This document shows, one piece after another, positions 38,374 to 47,353 of a DNA stretch of 64,000 bases. The notes below the pieces were generated by a model that saw only the letters and a program-made list of their open reading frames with translations, searched no databases and had not been told where the DNA came from. The stretch covers positions 8,184,001 to 8,248,000 of the forward strand of contig NZ_RKQF01000001.1 of NCBI RefSeq assembly GCF_003814875.1, written 5' to 3'. This DNA comes from Streptomyces sp. Ag109_O5-1. GTDB taxonomy: Bacteria; Actinomycetota; Actinomycetes; Streptomycetales; Streptomycetaceae. The position numbers were made by a program, and so were the translations under genes. How positions within the stretch are numbered: position 1 is the first letter of the stretch; each line of letters begins with the position of its first letter.

Positions 38374-39618
38374 TTACGAACCGGACTTGCGCTTGTTCCA
38401 CACGTCGAACCCGACCGCCGCGAGCAGGGCGAGGCCCTTGATGACCTGCTGCCAGTCGGTGCCGACGCTGAGGAGATTCATACCGTTGTTCAGCACGCCG
38501 AGGACGAGACCGCCGATGATGGCACCGAGGATGGTGCCGACACCGCCGCTCATGGAGGCGCCGCCGATGAACGAGGAGGCGATCGCCTCCAGTTCGAAGC
38601 CGTCGCCCGCCTTCGGCGAGGCCGCGTTCAGCCGGGCTGCTACCACCAGACCGGCCAGGGCCGCGAGCACGCCCATGTTCAGGAAGACGTAGAAGGTGAC
38701 CTTCTTGTCCTTGACGCCGGACAGCTTCGCGGCCGGCAGGTTGCCGCCGATCGCGTAGATGTGCCGGCCGAAGACCGCGTTGCGCATCACATAGCCGTAG
38801 CCGACGACCAGCGCGCCCAGCACGATCAGGATGATCGGGGCGCCCTTGTAGCTGGCGAGCAGCATGGTGAGGACGAGGATCGCGGCGCCCAGGGCCGTCA
38901 GCTTGAGCAGGAACAGCCGGGTGGGCGGTACCTCCAGGGCGAACTCCTGCTGGCGGCGCCGGTCGCGGAACTCCTGCCAGACCACGGCGACGATCAGCAC
39001 GATGCCCAGCAGCAGCGTGATGTTGTGGTAGTTCGTGTGCGGGCCGACCTCGGGCAGGAAGCCGTTGCCCAGGTTCTGCAGGCCGTTCGGGAACGGGCCG
39101 ATGGTCTGCCCCTGGAGCAGGATCTCGGTGAGACCGCGGAAGAGCAGCATCCCGGCGAGGGTGACGATGAACGACGGTATGCCCAGGTAGGCGATCAGCA
39201 CACCCTGCACCGCGCCGGCCACGGCACCCATCGCCAGACACATGATGAGCGCGATCGGCCAGGCGATCCCGTGGTTCACCGTCAGCACGGCCGCGAAGGC
39301 ACCCACGAACGCCGTCAGCGAGCCGACCGACAGGTCGATGTGCCCGGCGATGATCACCATCATCATGCCGATGGCGAGGATCAGGATGTAGCTGTTCTGC
39401 AGGACCAGGTTGGAGACGTTGCGCGGCAGCAGCAGGTCGCCGTTGGTCCACACCGCGAACAGGGCGACGATCAGACCGAGCGCGATCAGCATGCCGTACT
39501 GGCGCATGTTGCGGCGCAGCCCGCCGAGGACCAGCTGGAGCAGGTTCCCGTCGGCGGCCGATCCGCTCTTGCCCGGCGGCGCGGGCGCCGGGCTCGTTGC
39601 GGTGACATCCGTGCTCAT
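38374..39618 (-). CDS. Sugar ABC permease (XylH/MmsB type)
   Basis: A 414-residue permease of the ribose/xylose/galactose (CUT2) class with about ten membrane segments, for example 'MLIALGLIVALFAVW', 'ILILAIGMMMVIIAG' and 'IILIVLGALVVGYGYVM'. The conserved CUT2 phrases 'AGHIDLSVGS' (about 92) and 'FIGGASMSGGVGTILGAIIGG' in two parts (about 340) are present. ATG 39618 overlaps the ATPase stop by 4 bases. Works with the ATPase at 39615 and the lipoprotein at 41208. Confidence 0.92.
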   Translation of the reverse strand: MSTDVTATSPAPAPPGKSGSAADGNLLQLVLGGLRRNMRQYGMLIALGLIVALFAVWTNGDLLLPRNVSNLVLQNSYILILAIGMMMVIIAGHIDLSVGSLTAFVGAFAAVLTVNHGIAWPIALIMCLAMGAVAGAVQGVLIAYLGIPSFIVTLAGMLLFRGLTEILLQGQTIGPFPNGLQNLGNGFLPEVGPHTNYHNITLLLGIVLIVAVVWQEFRDRRRQQEFALEVPPTRLFLLKLTALGAAILVLTMLLASYKGAPIILIVLGALVVGYGYVMRNAVFGRHIYAIGGNLPAAKLSGVKDKKVTFYVFLNMGVLAALAGLVVAARLNAASPKAGDGFELEAIASSFIGGASMSGGVGTILGAIIGGLVLGVLNNGMNLLSVGTDWQQVIKGLALLAAVGFDVWNKRKSGS

Positions 39619-41165
39619 CGCGTTACCTCTTTGTCCTTCGTCATATGGCGCATCAGCACTTCCTGCGTGGCCTCGGCCCTGGGCACCTCACCGGTCAGGC
39701 GGCCCGCGGCCATGGTGTAGATGCGGTCGCACATGCCGAGCAGCTCGGGCAGCTCGGAGGAGATGAAGACGACCGCCTTGCCCTGGGCGGCGAGCTGGTC
39801 GATGACCGTGTAGATCTCGTACTTGGCGCCCACGTCGATACCGCGGGTCGGCTCGTCCAGGATCAGCACGTCCGGACCGGCGAAGATCCACTTGCTGAGG
39901 ACGACCTTCTGCTGGTTGCCGCCCGACAGCTTGCCCACCGGCTCGAACACCGTCGGCGCCTTGATGTTCATGGACTTGCGGTAGCCCTCGGAGACCTGCC
40001 GCTCCTCGTGCTCGTCCACGATCCCGCGCCTGGCGACCTTGGCCAGCGCGGTCAGGGAGATGTTGCGGTTGATGGTGTCGATGAGGTTGAGGCCGTAGTG
40101 CTTGCGGTCCTCGGTGACATACGCGATGCCGTGCCCGACCGCCTCGGCGACCGACTTGGTACGGATCTCCGTGCCGTCCTTGAGCACGGTGCCGCCGTCG
40201 TAGCGGCCGTAGGTCCGCCCGAAGACGTTCATCGCCAGTTCGGTGCGGCCGGCGCCCATCAGGCCCGCGATGCCGACGATCTCACCGCGCCGGACGTCGA
40301 TCGACACGTCGTCGACGACCTTGCGCTCCTGGTCGATCGGGTGCCGCACGGTCCAGTTGCGGATCTCCAGGGCCGGCGCCGCGTCCTTCTCGCCCTCGTA
40401 GGGGGTGCGTTCGGGGAAGCGGTGGTCCAGGTCGCGGCCCACCATGCCCGAGATGATCCGCTCCTCGGTCGTGTCCTTCGACTTCACGTCGAGGGTCTCG
40501 ATGGAGTGGCCGTCCCGGATGATCGTGACCGAGTCGGCGACCTTGCGGATCTCGTTGAGCTTGTGCGAGATGATGATCGAGGTGATGCCCTGGTTCTTCA
40601 ACTCCAGGATCAGGTCGAGGAGTTTGCCGCTGTCCTCGTCGTTCAGAGCCGCGGTCGGCTCGTCGAGGATGAGCAGCTTCACCTTCTTCGAGAGCGCCTT
40701 CGCGATCTCCACGAGCTGCTGCTTGCCCACGCCGATGTCGGTGACACGGGTCTCCGGGTGGTCGTCCAGACCCACCCGGCGCAGCAGTTCGGTGGCGTGC
40801 CGCAGGGTCTCCCGCCAGTCGATGAACCCGCCCTTGGCGTGTTCGTTGCCGAGGAAGATGTTCTCCGCCAGCGAGAGGTACGGCGACAGCGCCAGCTCCT
40901 GGTGGATGATCACGATGCCGCGCTGCTCGCTCGCCCGGATGTCGCCGAACTCGCAGAGCTCACCCTCGAAGAGGATCTCGCCCTCGTAACTGCCGTGCGG
41001 ATGGACGCCGGAGAGGACCTTCATCAGGGTCGACTTACCGGCGCCGTTCTCCCCGCAGATGGCGTGGACCTCGCCCTGGCGGACGGTCAGGGTGACGTCC
41101 GACAGCGCCTTGACGCCGGGAAAGGTCTTGACGATCGAGCGCATTTCCAGGACGGGTCCCGCCAT
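39615..41165 (-). CDS. Sugar ABC ATPase with two nucleotide domains (XylG/MmsA type)
   Basis: A 516-residue cytosolic ATPase made of two ABC modules. The first has Walker A 'GENGAGKSTLMKVLSG' (about 36), signature 'VGKQQLVEIAKAL' and Walker B 'LLILDEPTAAL'. The second has the degenerate Walker A 'LMGAGRTELAMNVFG' usual for this class, signature 'LSGGNQQKVVLSKWI' and 'DVLILDEPTRGIDVG'. ATG 41165. Unlike the arabinan importer at 17089, this system carries its own ATPase. Confidence 0.93.
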   Translation of the reverse strand: MAGPVLEMRSIVKTFPGVKALSDVTLTVRQGEVHAICGENGAGKSTLMKVLSGVHPHGSYEGEILFEGELCEFGDIRASEQRGIVIIHQELALSPYLSLAENIFLGNEHAKGGFIDWRETLRHATELLRRVGLDDHPETRVTDIGVGKQQLVEIAKALSKKVKLLILDEPTAALNDEDSGKLLDLILELKNQGITSIIISHKLNEIRKVADSVTIIRDGHSIETLDVKSKDTTEERIISGMVGRDLDHRFPERTPYEGEKDAAPALEIRNWTVRHPIDQERKVVDDVSIDVRRGEIVGIAGLMGAGRTELAMNVFGRTYGRYDGGTVLKDGTEIRTKSVAEAVGHGIAYVTEDRKHYGLNLIDTINRNISLTALAKVARRGIVDEHEERQVSEGYRKSMNIKAPTVFEPVGKLSGGNQQKVVLSKWIFAGPDVLILDEPTRGIDVGAKYEIYTVIDQLAAQGKAVVFISSELPELLGMCDRIYTMAAGRLTGEVPRAEATQEVLMRHMTKDKEVTR

Positions 41166-41207
41166 GGTCTGCCTTCCAATCAGTACGTGTGGGTCAGGAC
41201 CGGCGGA

Positions 41208-42317
41208 CTACTTGAGCTCGGCGTCCGTGTAGTAGCCGCCCTTGACCAGGACGTCCTCGTAGTTGGTCTTGTCGACGCTCACCGGCTGCAGCAGCATCGC
41301 GGGGACGACCTTGGACCCGTTGTCGTACGTCTTGGTGTCGTTGGTCTGCGGGGTCTTCTTGTTCAGCACGTCGTCGACCATGGTCGCGGCGACCTTGGCG
41401 AGCTGACGGGTGTCCTTGTAGACGGTCTGCGTCTGCTCGCCCGCGATGATCGACTTCACCGAGGCCAGCTCGGCGTCCTGGCCTGTGATGACGGGCAGCG
41501 GCTGGCTGGAGGAGCCGTAGCCGTCCGACTTCAGCGCGGCGATGATGCCGATCGAGATGCCGTCGTACGGCGAGAGCACCGCGTCGACCTTGCCCGACTT
41601 GTAGGAGGAGGTGAGGATGTCCTCCATGCGCTTCTGCGCGGTCGCGCCGTCCCAGCGCAGCGTGGTGACCTGGTTCAGCGCGGTCTGCTTCGACTGGACC
41701 ACCAGCTGCTTCTTGTCGATGTACGGCTGGAGCACGCTCATCGCACCGTTGAAGAAGTACTTGGTGTTGTTGTCGTCGTTCGAGCCGGCGAACAGCTCGA
41801 TGTTGAACGGGCCCTTCTTGCCGCTGTCCAGGCCCAGCTTGTGCACGATGTAGGTGCCCTGGAGGACACCGACCTTCGTGTTGTCGAAGGACGCGTAGTA
41901 GTCGACGTTCTTGGTGCCGAGGATCAGCCGGTCGTAGGCGATGACCGGGATGTTGGCGTCCGCGGCCTCCTTGAGCACGTTGTTCAGGGACTTGTTGTCG
42001 ATGGCCGCGATGATCAGGCCCTTGACGCCCTGCGTGATCAGGTTCTCGATCTGCGAGACCTGGGTGTCCGGGTCGTCCTCGCCGTAGACCAGCTTGGTCT
42101 TGTAGCCCTTGGACGTCAGGTCCTTGACGACGTTGTTGCCGTCGTTGATCCAGCGTTCGGAGGACTTGGTGGGCATGGCGATGCCGATGGTGCCGCCCTT
42201 GGCGCTGCCACCGGACTCCTTGCTGCCGCCCGTGCCGCTCTGGCCACAGGCGGACAGGGTGAGAGCGAGGGAGGCGGCCCCGGCTATGGCGGTCAGTGCG
42301 GCTCTGCGGTTGCGCAT
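41208..42317 (-). CDS. Sugar-binding lipoprotein (ChvE/XylF type)
   Basis: A 369-residue periplasmic-binding-protein family 4 lipoprotein. Lipobox L-S-A-C near residue 24 ('LALTLSACGQSG'), then a Gly/Ser linker, then 'IGIAMPTKSSERWINDGNNV', 'YGEDDPDTQVSQIENLITQG', 'VIAYDRLI' and 'LPVITGQDAELASVKSIIAG'. These match the ChvE/GguA-like multiple-monosaccharide binders (xylose, galactose, glucose, arabinose). ATG 42317. A weak CGAACAGG on the coding strand just upstream resembles the IclR-type box. Confidence 0.92.
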   Translation of the reverse strand: MRNRRAALTAIAGAASLALTLSACGQSGTGGSKESGGSAKGGTIGIAMPTKSSERWINDGNNVVKDLTSKGYKTKLVYGEDDPDTQVSQIENLITQGVKGLIIAAIDNKSLNNVLKEAADANIPVIAYDRLILGTKNVDYYASFDNTKVGVLQGTYIVHKLGLDSGKKGPFNIELFAGSNDDNNTKYFFNGAMSVLQPYIDKKQLVVQSKQTALNQVTTLRWDGATAQKRMEDILTSSYKSGKVDAVLSPYDGISIGIIAALKSDGYGSSSQPLPVITGQDAELASVKSIIAGEQTQTVYKDTRQLAKVAATMVDDVLNKKTPQTNDTKTYDNGSKVVPAMLLQPVSVDKTNYEDVLVKGGYYTDAELK

Positions 42318-42379
42318 GTGATCAGTCCTGTTCGTCTCGTCGTTGAGAGGGGCTGTGCTGGGTCTTGTCCGTCGGCGGT

Positions 42380-43351
42380 TCAGGCGCCGACCGGAAAGCG
42401 GTTGAGCGGCCCCGGCAGCCGGGAGCCGAGCGGGGCCATGCCGCCGTCCGCGCCGTGCCGGGCGAGCAGGTCGAGGGCGAGCCGGCCGCGCCGCACCCGC
42501 TCCTTGGCGGTGTTCAGGGTCAGGTCCCGCAGGTGGTTGCCGTACGGGTAGATACCGGGGGCCTTGGACAGACCGAACTTCAGGTAGACCGGCGCGCCGC
42601 GCCGGATCAGTTCGGCGACCTCGTACATCCGGATGTAGCCGCCGAGGTCGTCGGGGGCCTCGATGTACATGTCCATGGGGGCGCCGGACACCCGGCGGAT
42701 CTCGGTGAGGTGATCGAGCGTCAGGTCGCTGGGGACGTTGACGGAGTCGGCGCCGAGGTGCTCGAAGACGGAGTACGAAGCCGGGTTGACCGGACCGATC
42801 AGCGCCGAGACCTTCAGCGTGGTGTCGGCCGGGATGATCCCGGCCTCCCGCGCCCGGTGCAGCGTCCACAGCACGCCCTCGTCGGCGACGAGCAGGCACT
42901 TGACGCCCAACTCCGTTGCCCGGACCGCGTCTTCGACACAGCCGGCGACGGCGTCGTGGCCGCGTGCGCGCAGTCCGGCCCCCCGCGAGTCGGAGCGCAC
43001 CGAGCCGCCGATGTCCCAGGTGCCGCGCGGGCCGGTGAACAGGCAGAGCTCGATGTCCCGTTCGCCCGTGGCGTCGACCATCTCGGTGATCTCGGCGTCG
43101 GTGAGCATCCACACGCCGCTGCCCTGGCTGATCCGGTGGATCGGCACGTCCAGGCGCGAGGACTCCTTGAGTACGACGGCAAGCGCCTCGGGACCCTCGC
43201 AGGAGGGGATCTCGGTGCGCCACTTGCCGCCGCCCGGGAAGCTGTGGGCGGAGGCGTCGGCGGGGTCGAGGGCGGGCGCACCCAGGCCGAGGGCGGCGAG
43301 CGCCTGCTCACCGGGTCGGCGGGCCGCCGTAACGGAAGCGTCGGTCGTCAC
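42380..43351 (-). CDS. TIM-barrel protein, U32-peptidase-like, of unknown function
   Basis: A 323-residue protein. The region about 135-300 ('LGVKCLLVADEGVLWTLHRA', 'KVSALIGPVNPASYSVFEHL', 'ADSVNVPSDLTLDHLTEI', 'GAPMDMYIEAPDDLGGYIRM', 'LKFGLSKAPGIYPYGNHL') looks like a TIM barrel and is usually annotated U32-peptidase-like, but the peptidase motif is not clear. The position between dehydrogenase and transporter genes argues for a sugar or sugar-acid enzyme (isomerase or aldolase-like). GTG 43351 has AAGGA upstream. An IclR-type box lies 14-26 bases before the start. Confidence 0.65.
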   Translation of the reverse strand: MTTDASVTAARRPGEQALAALGLGAPALDPADASAHSFPGGGKWRTEIPSCEGPEALAVVLKESSRLDVPIHRISQGSGVWMLTDAEITEMVDATGERDIELCLFTGPRGTWDIGGSVRSDSRGAGLRARGHDAVAGCVEDAVRATELGVKCLLVADEGVLWTLHRAREAGIIPADTTLKVSALIGPVNPASYSVFEHLGADSVNVPSDLTLDHLTEIRRVSGAPMDMYIEAPDDLGGYIRMYEVAELIRRGAPVYLKFGLSKAPGIYPYGNHLRDLTLNTAKERVRRGRLALDLLARHGADGGMAPLGSRLPGPLNRFPVGA

Positions 43352-43364
43352 AAGCTGTCCTTCA

Positions 43365-43377
43365 TGTTCGGTATTTC
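43365..43377 (-). promoter_or_regulatory. Putative IclR-type box (copy C)
   Basis: On the minus strand GAAATACCGAACA, between the dehydrogenase stop and the TIM-barrel gene start. It could give internal control of the transporter part of the operon. Confidence 0.45.
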
Positions 43378-43466
43378 GGACAAGGTTCGCGGCTCGGGGT
43401 AGAAAAAACGGCTTGGTGGTACGCCGGCCACGGCGAGGTCAGGGCACGCCGCGGCCGGCGTACGAC

Positions 43467-44471
43467 TCAGGGGCGGAGCAGCACCTTGCCCACCTTCGGA
43501 TCACCGGCCCCCACCAGCTCGATGGCCTGCGGGAACTCGGTCAACGGCAGCTCGTGCGTGACCAGCGGCGACGGGTCGAGAAGTCCGGCCCCGAAGACCC
43601 GCACCGTGTGCGCCCAGGCGTCCGGCGGTGCCCCGAAGACGGTGTGCACCTCCAGCTGCCGTACGACGAGGTCGGTCGGGTCGAGACCGTCGGCGCCCGC
43701 GGCCGGGATGCCGGTCAGAACCAGGCGTCCGCCACGCCTGAGCAGGGAGGCAGCGGTGCGCGCGGCGGACGCGGACCCGGCGGTCTCGATGACGACGTCG
43801 AAGTCGTCCGGGAGTTCCTGGTCCTTGGTACGGAAGTCGGTCGCCCCGAACTGGCGGGAGAGGGCCTCCCGGTCGTTCCGGGTCCCGACCACCAGCAGTT
43901 CGCCCGGCGAGATCGCCTTCAGGAACTGCACGGCGAACATGCCCAGCGTCCCGGTGCCGACCACCGCCACCCGCTCGCCCGGCTGGGCGTTGCCCTTCAG
44001 AGCGGCCGCCGCGATACAGGCGGCGGGCTCCAGGAGGGCGGCGGCGGTGAGGTCCGCGTCGTCCGGCAGGACGTGCAGCAGACGGGCCGGCAGGGTCAGG
44101 GTGGCGGCCATGGCGCCCGGCTGGGTGAAGCCGGTCTCCTCGTAGCCGTCGGTGCACAGGGTGGTCTCACCGGCGTGGCAGCGGTCGCAGACCTGGCAGT
44201 TGCGGAAGCCCTCGCCGACGACCTTGCGGCCGACCAGACCGGCCGGCACCCCGGCGCCCACCGCCCGCACCGTCCCCGACCACTCGTGGCCGGGCGTGAG
44301 CGGGTAACGGACGTACCCCTCGGGCCGGTTCCCCTGGTACACCTCGCGGTCGCTTCCGCAAATCCCGACCGCGTGCACGGCGACCAGCGCCTCGCCGGGA
44401 CCGGGCTCGCGGGGCGTGTGCTCCTCGACCCGGTGGGCGCCCGGCGCCTCGACGACGACCTGGGAGCTCAC
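43467..44471 (-). CDS. Zinc-dependent medium-chain sugar/polyol dehydrogenase
   Basis: A 334-residue MDR enzyme oxidising a sugar, polyol or sugar acid with NAD(P). Catalytic zinc site: Cys in 'VGICGSDREVY' (about 38), 'PGHEWSG' (about 61) and Glu near 'LLEPAACIAAAA'. Structural zinc: four Cys in 'CQVCDRCHAGETTLC' (about 92-106). Nucleotide fold 'VAVVGTGTLGMFAVQFLKA'. GTG 44471 overlaps the stop of the dehydratase gene (GTGA), so the two are coupled. Probably oxidises the sugar whose acid or lactone is then handled by the dehydratase and the SMP-30 lactonase. Confidence 0.87.
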   Translation of the reverse strand: MSSQVVVEAPGAHRVEEHTPREPGPGEALVAVHAVGICGSDREVYQGNRPEGYVRYPLTPGHEWSGTVRAVGAGVPAGLVGRKVVGEGFRNCQVCDRCHAGETTLCTDGYEETGFTQPGAMAATLTLPARLLHVLPDDADLTAAALLEPAACIAAAALKGNAQPGERVAVVGTGTLGMFAVQFLKAISPGELLVVGTRNDREALSRQFGATDFRTKDQELPDDFDVVIETAGSASAARTAASLLRRGGRLVLTGIPAAGADGLDPTDLVVRQLEVHTVFGAPPDAWAHTVRVFGAGLLDPSPLVTHELPLTEFPQAIELVGAGDPKVGKVLLRP

Positions 44472-45628
44472 TTCGACGTCCCCTTGGGCTTGCGCTGCTC
44501 CCAGCCGTCCGCCCAGAGGTCGAACCGGGCCTGCTGCTGCGGGAACTCGGCGGCCGCGTCGGCGTCGAACTCGACCCCGAGCCCCGGCGCGTCGGACAGG
44601 TGGAAGTACCCGTCGATCACCTCGGGCGCGCCCTTGACGATCTTCTTGATCTCGGCGTCGGCGAAGTCGTTGAAGTGCTCCAGGATCTTGAAGTTCGGGG
44701 AGGTGAACCCGACCTGGAGGGAGGCGGCGGTCAGCACCGAGCCGCCGACGTTGTGCGGAGCGACCAGTACGTAGTGCGTCTCGGCGGTGGCGGCGAGCTT
44801 CCGCGTCTCCCAGATACCACCGATATGGCCGACGTCCGGCTGGATGATGTCCACGGCCTGGCTTTCGAAAAGCTCGCGGAACTCGATGCGGTCGTGGATG
44901 CGCTCACCCGTGGCGACCGGGATGTCGACCTTGGCGGCGACCTTCTCCAGCGCCTTCAGGTTCTCCGGCGGGCAGGGCTCCTCCAGCCAGGCCGGCTTGA
45001 AGGGCGCGAGCTCGCGCGCCAGCCGGACGGCGGTGGCGGGGGAGAAGCGGCCGTGCATCTCCAGCATCAGCTCGGCGTCCGGGCCGATGGCGTCCCGCAC
45101 GGCCTCGATCAGCGACACGGAGTACAGCGTCTGCTCGTGGTCGAGCTCGAAGTGCCCGGTGCCGAACGGGTCGATCTTCAGCGCCTTGTACCCGCGCTCG
45201 ATCACCCCCTGGGCGGCCTTGTGGTAGGCCTCCGGCGTCCGCTCGGTGGTGTACCAGCCGTTGGCGTACGCCTTGACCTTGTCGGTCACCTTGCCGCCCA
45301 GCAGCTGCCACACCGGCACGCCCAGGGCCTTGCCCTTGATGTCCCAGCAGGCCATCTCGATCACGGCGATGCCGGACATGACGATCTCGCCCGCCCGGCC
45401 GTAGTCGCCGTACTTCATGCGGCGTACGAGGTCTTCCACTGCGAACGGGTCCGAACCGAGAATGTGATTCGCCTCCGCCTCCCGCAGGTAGCCGATCAGC
45501 GCGTCGGTGTGACCGAGCATCCGGGTCTCGCCGACTCCCGTGATCCCCTCGTCGGTGTGCACCTGGACGTACGTCAGGTTGCGCCACGGCGTCCCGACCA
45601 CGTGTGTGCTGATTCCGGTGATGCGCAC
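44468..45628 (-). CDS. Enolase-superfamily sugar-acid dehydratase (galactonate dehydratase-like)
   Basis: A 386-residue member of the mandelate racemase subgroup, which abstracts the alpha proton of a sugar acid and eliminates water. Motifs: 'GYKALKIDPFG' (base-bearing strand), metal ligands in 'ELMLEMHGRFS', 'WLEEPCPPEN' and 'ATGERIHDR', His-Asp dyad in 'IIQPDVGHIGG' and 'VAPHNVGGS'. The fit is to D-galactonate or related aldonate dehydratases rather than muconate enzymes; the true substrate (galactonate, arabinonate, xylonate, fuconate) cannot be fixed. GTG 45628 has GAGGGG upstream. First gene of the seven-gene sugar operon, with IclR-type boxes at its promoter. Confidence 0.87.
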   Translation of the reverse strand: MRITGISTHVVGTPWRNLTYVQVHTDEGITGVGETRMLGHTDALIGYLREAEANHILGSDPFAVEDLVRRMKYGDYGRAGEIVMSGIAVIEMACWDIKGKALGVPVWQLLGGKVTDKVKAYANGWYTTERTPEAYHKAAQGVIERGYKALKIDPFGTGHFELDHEQTLYSVSLIEAVRDAIGPDAELMLEMHGRFSPATAVRLARELAPFKPAWLEEPCPPENLKALEKVAAKVDIPVATGERIHDRIEFRELFESQAVDIIQPDVGHIGGIWETRKLAATAETHYVLVAPHNVGGSVLTAASLQVGFTSPNFKILEHFNDFADAEIKKIVKGAPEVIDGYFHLSDAPGLGVEFDADAAAEFPQQQARFDLWADGWEQRKPKGTSK

Positions 45629-45644
45629 GGCAGTTGCCCCTCAG

Positions 45645-45675
45645 CTGTTCGAGATTTCGTCACACGTTCGAAATG
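45645..45675 (-). promoter_or_regulatory. Putative IclR-type boxes (copy D plus a half site)
   Basis: On the minus strand GAAATCTCGAACAG (45645-45658), the closest match to copy A, and CATTTCGAACGT (45664-45675), both just upstream of the dehydratase gene. A further GGTCGAACAGG is at 45716-45726 on the plus strand. Confidence 0.55.
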
Positions 45676-45829
45676 CTGGCGTGACAGTAAGGACGGGGCG
45701 GTCTGGGTGTCAATGGGTCGAACAGGTAACGGTTTCGACAAGGCTTTCGAGAGTTTTTTCGATCCCCCACAGAACCTTCACGAGGGCGCCTGGTTATGTG
45801 ACCCGCGGGGAACTTAGTCTTCCCGCGTC

Positions 45830-46675
45830 ATGGACTACTGCCACCCGTGCCGACGGCACCTCAACGGCGCCCTCGCCTGCCCGGGGTGCGGCACACCGAT
45901 CGAAACGCTACGCGCGTCCGCGCAGGGGGCGACCCCGCCCGGACCGGCCTCGGCCGGTGAAACGCCGTACGCGGAAGCGGAGTTCGCGGAAGCGGAGTTC
46001 GCCGGTGCCGACGGCGACGGTGGCGACCACGGGGGCGGCGAGCCCGACGAACCCGTGTCCGGTGGCCGCGCCGACCGGCGCCGGTCGGCGCGTGGGCGCG
46101 GGCGCGGCCGGGGCGCCGACAGTCCCTCCGGGCCCGCCGGCGATGCCTCCACGGGGCCTTCCGAGGCCGACGGGAGCCGTCGCGACCGCAAGGCCGCGGC
46201 CCACCGCCGACGGCGCCGCAGGGTCCTGCTGGTGACCGCGGCGTGCGTACTGGCGGCCGGCGGCCTGAGCCTCGCCGAACTCGGCACCGACTCCATGCCG
46301 TTCACGAGCCCGGGCCCGGCCTCGGCGGGCGGCGACACGACCGACGGCGGTACGTCGACGTCGTCCCCGGGTACGACGGCCGAGCCCCTCGGTGACACGT
46401 CCGGCGGGACGGGCGCGAAGGCTTCCGCGTCGGCCGACCCCTCCGCGTCACCGTCCCCCTCCTCGTCGAAGGACAAGGCGTCCGACTCCCCGTCGGCGTC
46501 CGCGAAGGGCGCGTCGGCCCAGTCGGCGACGGTGAACCCGGGCACGAAGGCCCCGACGGCCACGGCGACGAGCACGGCGGGCTCGACCCCGACCGCGGAC
46601 CCCACGACATCGAAGCCGTCCCCGGACCCGTCCCCGAGCAAAACGTGTACACGGTTCCTGTGGTGGTGCTCGTAA
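45830..46675 (+). CDS. SCO2400-like single-pass membrane protein with N-terminal zinc ribbon
   Basis: A 281-residue protein. The first 20 residues carry two C-x-x-C pairs (C4/C7 and C17/C20), a likely zinc ribbon. A Gly/Glu- and Arg-rich disordered segment follows, then one membrane segment (about 132-150, 'VLLVTAACVLAAGGLSLAEL') preceded by Arg-rich 'RRRRRR', and an extracellular Ser/Thr/Pro tail ending 'TRFLWWCS'. The layout matches what is annotated as SCO2400 family in Streptomyces; function unknown. The zinc ribbon would lie in the cytosol and the tail in the wall. ATG 45830. Confidence 0.78.
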   Translation: MDYCHPCRRHLNGALACPGCGTPIETLRASAQGATPPGPASAGETPYAEAEFAEAEFAGADGDGGDHGGGEPDEPVSGGRADRRRSARGRGRGRGADSPSGPAGDASTGPSEADGSRRDRKAAAHRRRRRRVLLVTAACVLAAGGLSLAELGTDSMPFTSPGPASAGGDTTDGGTSTSSPGTTAEPLGDTSGGTGAKASASADPSASPSPSSSKDKASDSPSASAKGASAQSATVNPGTKAPTATATSTAGSTPTADPTTSKPSPDPSPSKTCTRFLWWCS

Positions 46676-46705
46676 GGGGGACCTTCTGCCGCGCCCCGCT
46701 GCAAC

Positions 46706-46771
46706 GCGGCCCCAAAGGGGCGCTGGGGGTACCCCCGGCCGAAGGCTGGGGGAGGAACTGCGCGACCAGCC
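46706..46771. repeat. Intergenic palindromic repeat, copy 6 (long variant)
   Basis: GGCCCCAAAGGGGCGC hairpin, then the insert TGGGGGTACCCCCGGCC / GAAGGCTGGGGG, then GGAACTGCGCGACCAGCC. It is the same long form as at 14821 in opposite orientation, between convergent genes. Nothing else is seen in 46676-46875. Confidence 0.8.
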
Positions 46772-46875
46772 CCCACCGGCCGGCACCCGAAACTCTGCCG
46801 AAGCAAATTCAGCAAACGTGTCGCATTCGACGGACCCGCACTGTCGTAGAACAGGTGCCCCCCGTGCGTCGGCCG

Positions 46876-47331
46876 CTACGCGCCCGCGTCCAGCATCCGC
46901 CGCAGCAGATCCCGCAGCGACAGCCGCTCCTCGTCCGACAGCCCGGCCAGCGGCGCGCGCGCGAAGCGCAGCCCGTCCCGCAGATCCCGGGCGACCCGCA
47001 GCCCCTCGTCCGTCGCGGCGGCCAGCTTCACCCGGCGGTCGGCCGGGTCGGGCCGCCGCTCCACGAGCCCGCGCGCTTCCAGCCGGTCCACGATCCCGGT
47101 CACGTTCGACGGCTCGCACTTCAGCTTCTGCGCCAGCTTCCGCATCGGCAGCGGCTCCAGCGACAGCAGGCTGAGCAGCCGCGCCTGCGCCCCGGTGAGC
47201 GTGCGCTCGCCCGCCGCCTCCTCGTAGTCCGCGTAGAAGCGGGCCACCACGTCCCCGATGAGCTCGACGACCTCCAGGGTCAGGGCGTCGGGGCGGCGGG
47301 TCTGCGCTGGGGTGGACTGTGACGACGACAT
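46876..47331 (-). CDS. MarR-family transcriptional regulator
   Basis: A 151-residue winged-helix repressor: 'LTGAQARLLSLLSLEPLPMR' and 'AQKLKCEPSNVTGIVDRLEA' form the helix-turn-helix, 'RRPDPADRRVKLAAATDEG' the wing. It is divergent from the oxidoreductase gene and the 115-base gap contains two palindromes that are good operator candidates. Such pairs usually respond to a small toxic electrophile or phenolic. ATG 47331. Confidence 0.9.
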   Translation of the reverse strand: MSSSQSTPAQTRRPDALTLEVVELIGDVVARFYADYEEAAGERTLTGAQARLLSLLSLEPLPMRKLAQKLKCEPSNVTGIVDRLEARGLVERRPDPADRRVKLAAATDEGLRVARDLRDGLRFARAPLAGLSDEERLSLRDLLRRMLDAGA

Positions 47332-47353
47332 GCGGTCAAGAGTACCCCTTTAC

